DNA of 64,000 nucleotides. It comes from Candidatus Melainabacteria bacterium (GTDB taxonomy: Bacteria; Cyanobacteriota; Vampirovibrionia; Obscuribacterales; Obscuribacteraceae). The notes under the pieces were generated by a model. That model did not search any database. It saw only the letters and a list, made by a program, of their open reading frames with translations, and was not told the origin of the DNA. This document shows, one piece after another, positions 62,831 to 64,000 of this stretch (positions within the stretch are counted from its first letter, which is position 1; every line of letters starts with the position of its first letter). The translations under genes were made by a program, and so were the position numbers. The stretch lies in NCBI GenBank assembly GCA_017307165.1, contig JAFKGK010000001.1, positions 434,001 to 498,000 of the forward strand. The letters are read 5' to 3'.

Positions 62831-63424
62831 CTATAAAAAATCCGCAGATGAGATCAAGATAAGTGCGAGCCAAAATATAGCACCAGATATGATGGCAAAT
62901 GGTGCCGCGATCAAAATGGCTAGCGTCCTGGCAAGGTTAATGCCCAAGCAGTGCTTAAAAACCAGGATCTGCAAAGCGCACGACCAGCCGATGCATATAA
63001 TCATGGCCATACCCACTGGATAATGACTGTAGGGCAGCGTCTTTAAGCATGCTAAAGGACCGATAAAGATCAGGGGCAACATGGTCCAGGCGCTGGCGAT
63101 AATCGCTGTCGCAAATTGGATTTGGCGGGTGCCGAAGATCTTGCAGGTAAGACAGAGCAAATTGGCAGTAATAAACCAGGACAATAAGCCGGTGACAAAA
63201 TACATGTATTGACCTAGCCCGATTGCCGACACGGCGGAGGCGGTGGTAGCAGCTATGGATGCTGCCACCAGGTTGGATTTGTTTGCTAGATGGCGATTTG
63301 CATCACACATGATCTCCAGAGTACGATTAGGCGCCATGAGGATGGCGTAAACCGAATCGATGAAGCCGCGCCTGGCCCTGTCATCGAGAAACAAAGGTAG
63401 ATAAGCCGACTGGGCTTGATTCAT
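62831..63424 (-). CDS. Yip1-like multi-pass membrane protein
   Basis: This 197-aa protein has five hydrophobic segments in the pattern of bacterial Yip1-domain proteins. Examples are FVTGLLSWFITANLLCLTCK, IIASAWTMLPLIFIGPLACL and AMIICIGWSCALQILVF. The N-terminus is soluble and carries a short LMAPNRTLEIM block. Function is unknown. Its ATG overlaps the sppA stop by 4 bp (ATGA) and miaA follows 3 bp later. Confidence 0.72.
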   Translation of the reverse strand: MNQAQSAYLPLFLDDRARRGFIDSVYAILMAPNRTLEIMCDANRHLANKSNLVAASIAATTASAVSAIGLGQYMYFVTGLLSWFITANLLCLTCKIFGTRQIQFATAIIASAWTMLPLIFIGPLACLKTLPYSHYPVGMAMIICIGWSCALQILVFKHCLGINLARTLAILIAAPFAIISGAIFWLALILISSADFL

Positions 63425-64000
63425 TGGTACAACCAGAGAGGTTGGTTGGATAGATTTGACACCAGCTGCGAAGGCAATAGTTTTTGCAGATCCAGCTTGT
63501 TTTCGATTGCTGTTCTCGACTCTAATAGGTTAGCCAAAATGCTCTGCGAGTCCTGGTCCTTTACCGCCAGATCTTTGTCGAGATTGTATTTTTTGCGACA
63601 TATGGTTTGCAAGTCTGCCAGAGCGTCAGTCATCGAGCCCAGCTCATCAACGAGCCCCACTTTTTTAGCTTGCCGCCCGCTGTAGATCCGGCCATCGGCG
63701 AGAGTCTTTATTTTATCCAAGGGCATTTTGCGACCATCTGCGACTGCCCTTGTAAATTGGTCGTAGGAGTCCATGATTAGATTAGTTAGGATCTCTCTAT
63801 CTTCTGGTGTCATTTCGCGATAGGGAGATGCGATATCTTTAAATTTGCCGGACTTGATAGTTACTGGATTGACACCGATCTTGCCGGTCAGGTCTTTAAA
63901 ATTCATGAGGTTCATGATTACACCAATCGATCCGGTCAGCGTGCCTGGATTGGCATAGATCTTGTCTCCGGCGCAAGCAATGTAGTAACCACCAGAAGCA
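63421..64000 (-). CDS. sppA: Signal peptide peptidase SppA, S49 family (5'-partial, runs off the window end)
   Basis: This serine protease degrades cleaved signal peptides in the membrane. The nucleophile block ASGGYYIACAGDKIYANPGT is at the right edge, followed by TGSIGVIMN. DREILTNLIMDSYDQFTRAV and ADGRIYSGRQAKKVGLVDELG are standard S49 blocks. The N-terminal membrane anchor and the catalytic Lys region lie outside the window. It heads a run with the Yip1-like gene and miaA. Confidence 0.93.
   Translation of the reverse strand, partial: ASGGYYIACAGDKIYANPGTLTGSIGVIMNLMNFKDLTGKIGVNPVTIKSGKFKDIASPYREMTPEDREILTNLIMDSYDQFTRAVADGRKMPLDKIKTLADGRIYSGRQAKKVGLVDELGSMTDALADLQTICRKKYNLDKDLAVKDQDSQSILANLLESRTAIENKLDLQKLLPSQLVSNLSNQPLWLYQ

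Overview
The window looks like chromosomal DNA from a non-photosynthetic relative of Cyanobacteria (Melainabacteria/Vampirovibrionia, probably Obscuribacterales-like). The best evidence is the RNA polymerase operon: rpoB is followed by a beta-prime subunit split into rpoC1 (about 600 aa) and rpoC2 (1226 aa, with a large trigger-loop insertion), a cyanobacterial-lineage trait. A YlqD-type protein, a ResB/CcsA (system II) cytochrome c maturation operon and several DUF4388 proteins fit this. No photosynthesis gene is visible. Species-level placement is inference.

Layout. 1-0.7 kb: 3' part of a XerC/D recombinase. 0.7-10.5 kb: regulatory region and rpoB-rpoC1-rpoC2, closed by a strong bidirectional terminator. 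10.5-13.2 kb: DUF457-like membrane protein, a secreted TPR/NHL-repeat protein and PlsC. 13.3-22.6 kb (minus): YhaN-like ATPase, a YhaO-like phosphoesterase with eroded metal motifs, thiolase, a secreted LRV-repeat protein and a DUF4388 protein. 22.7-26.6 kb: envelope and hypothetical proteins and a TPR-matrixin metalloprotease. 26.5-28.9 kb: pgk and gap. 29-32.8 kb: Nfu, a crotonase, DUF192, an Lnt homologue and RuvC. 32.7-35.8 kb: membrane proteins, a BtuF-like binding protein and an AbiTii-like protein. 36-40 kb: a probable operon of polyprenyl diphosphate synthase, SirC-like protein, ResB and CcsA (quinone and cytochrome c). 40.2-46 kb: sigma-70, proB-proA, YlqD and pruA. 46-50.2 kb: thyA-folA-cytochrome c-aat, cyclophilin, ADA-like deaminase. 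50.7-52.1 kb: histone H1-like protein and a hypothetical. 52.3-54.5 kb: a bufferin-type RiPP operon. 54.5-64 kb: tlyA, tRNA-Ser(UGA), SpoIID-like protein, a pseudo-trypsin/DUF4388 protein, pncB, miaA, a Yip1-like protein and a partial sppA.

The most interesting locus is 52.3-54.5 kb. It has a small secreted precursor ending in two EGSCKxK repeats, a DUF692/MNIO oxidase and a DUF2063 (BufC-like) partner, the last two overlapping by ATGA. A nested inverted repeat lies upstream and a hairpin separates the precursor from the enzymes. This is the architecture of bufferins (copper-sequestering modified peptides), here with a very compact two-cysteine core in a non-proteobacterial lineage.

A second theme is enzymes that have lost catalytic residues while keeping the fold: the YhaO-like phosphoesterase, a trypsin fold split by an inserted DUF4388 region, an Lnt homologue with Ser at the nucleophile position, a crotonase without either glutamate and a SirC-like protein without its glycine motif. 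All assignments come from reading the sequence; no database search was run.
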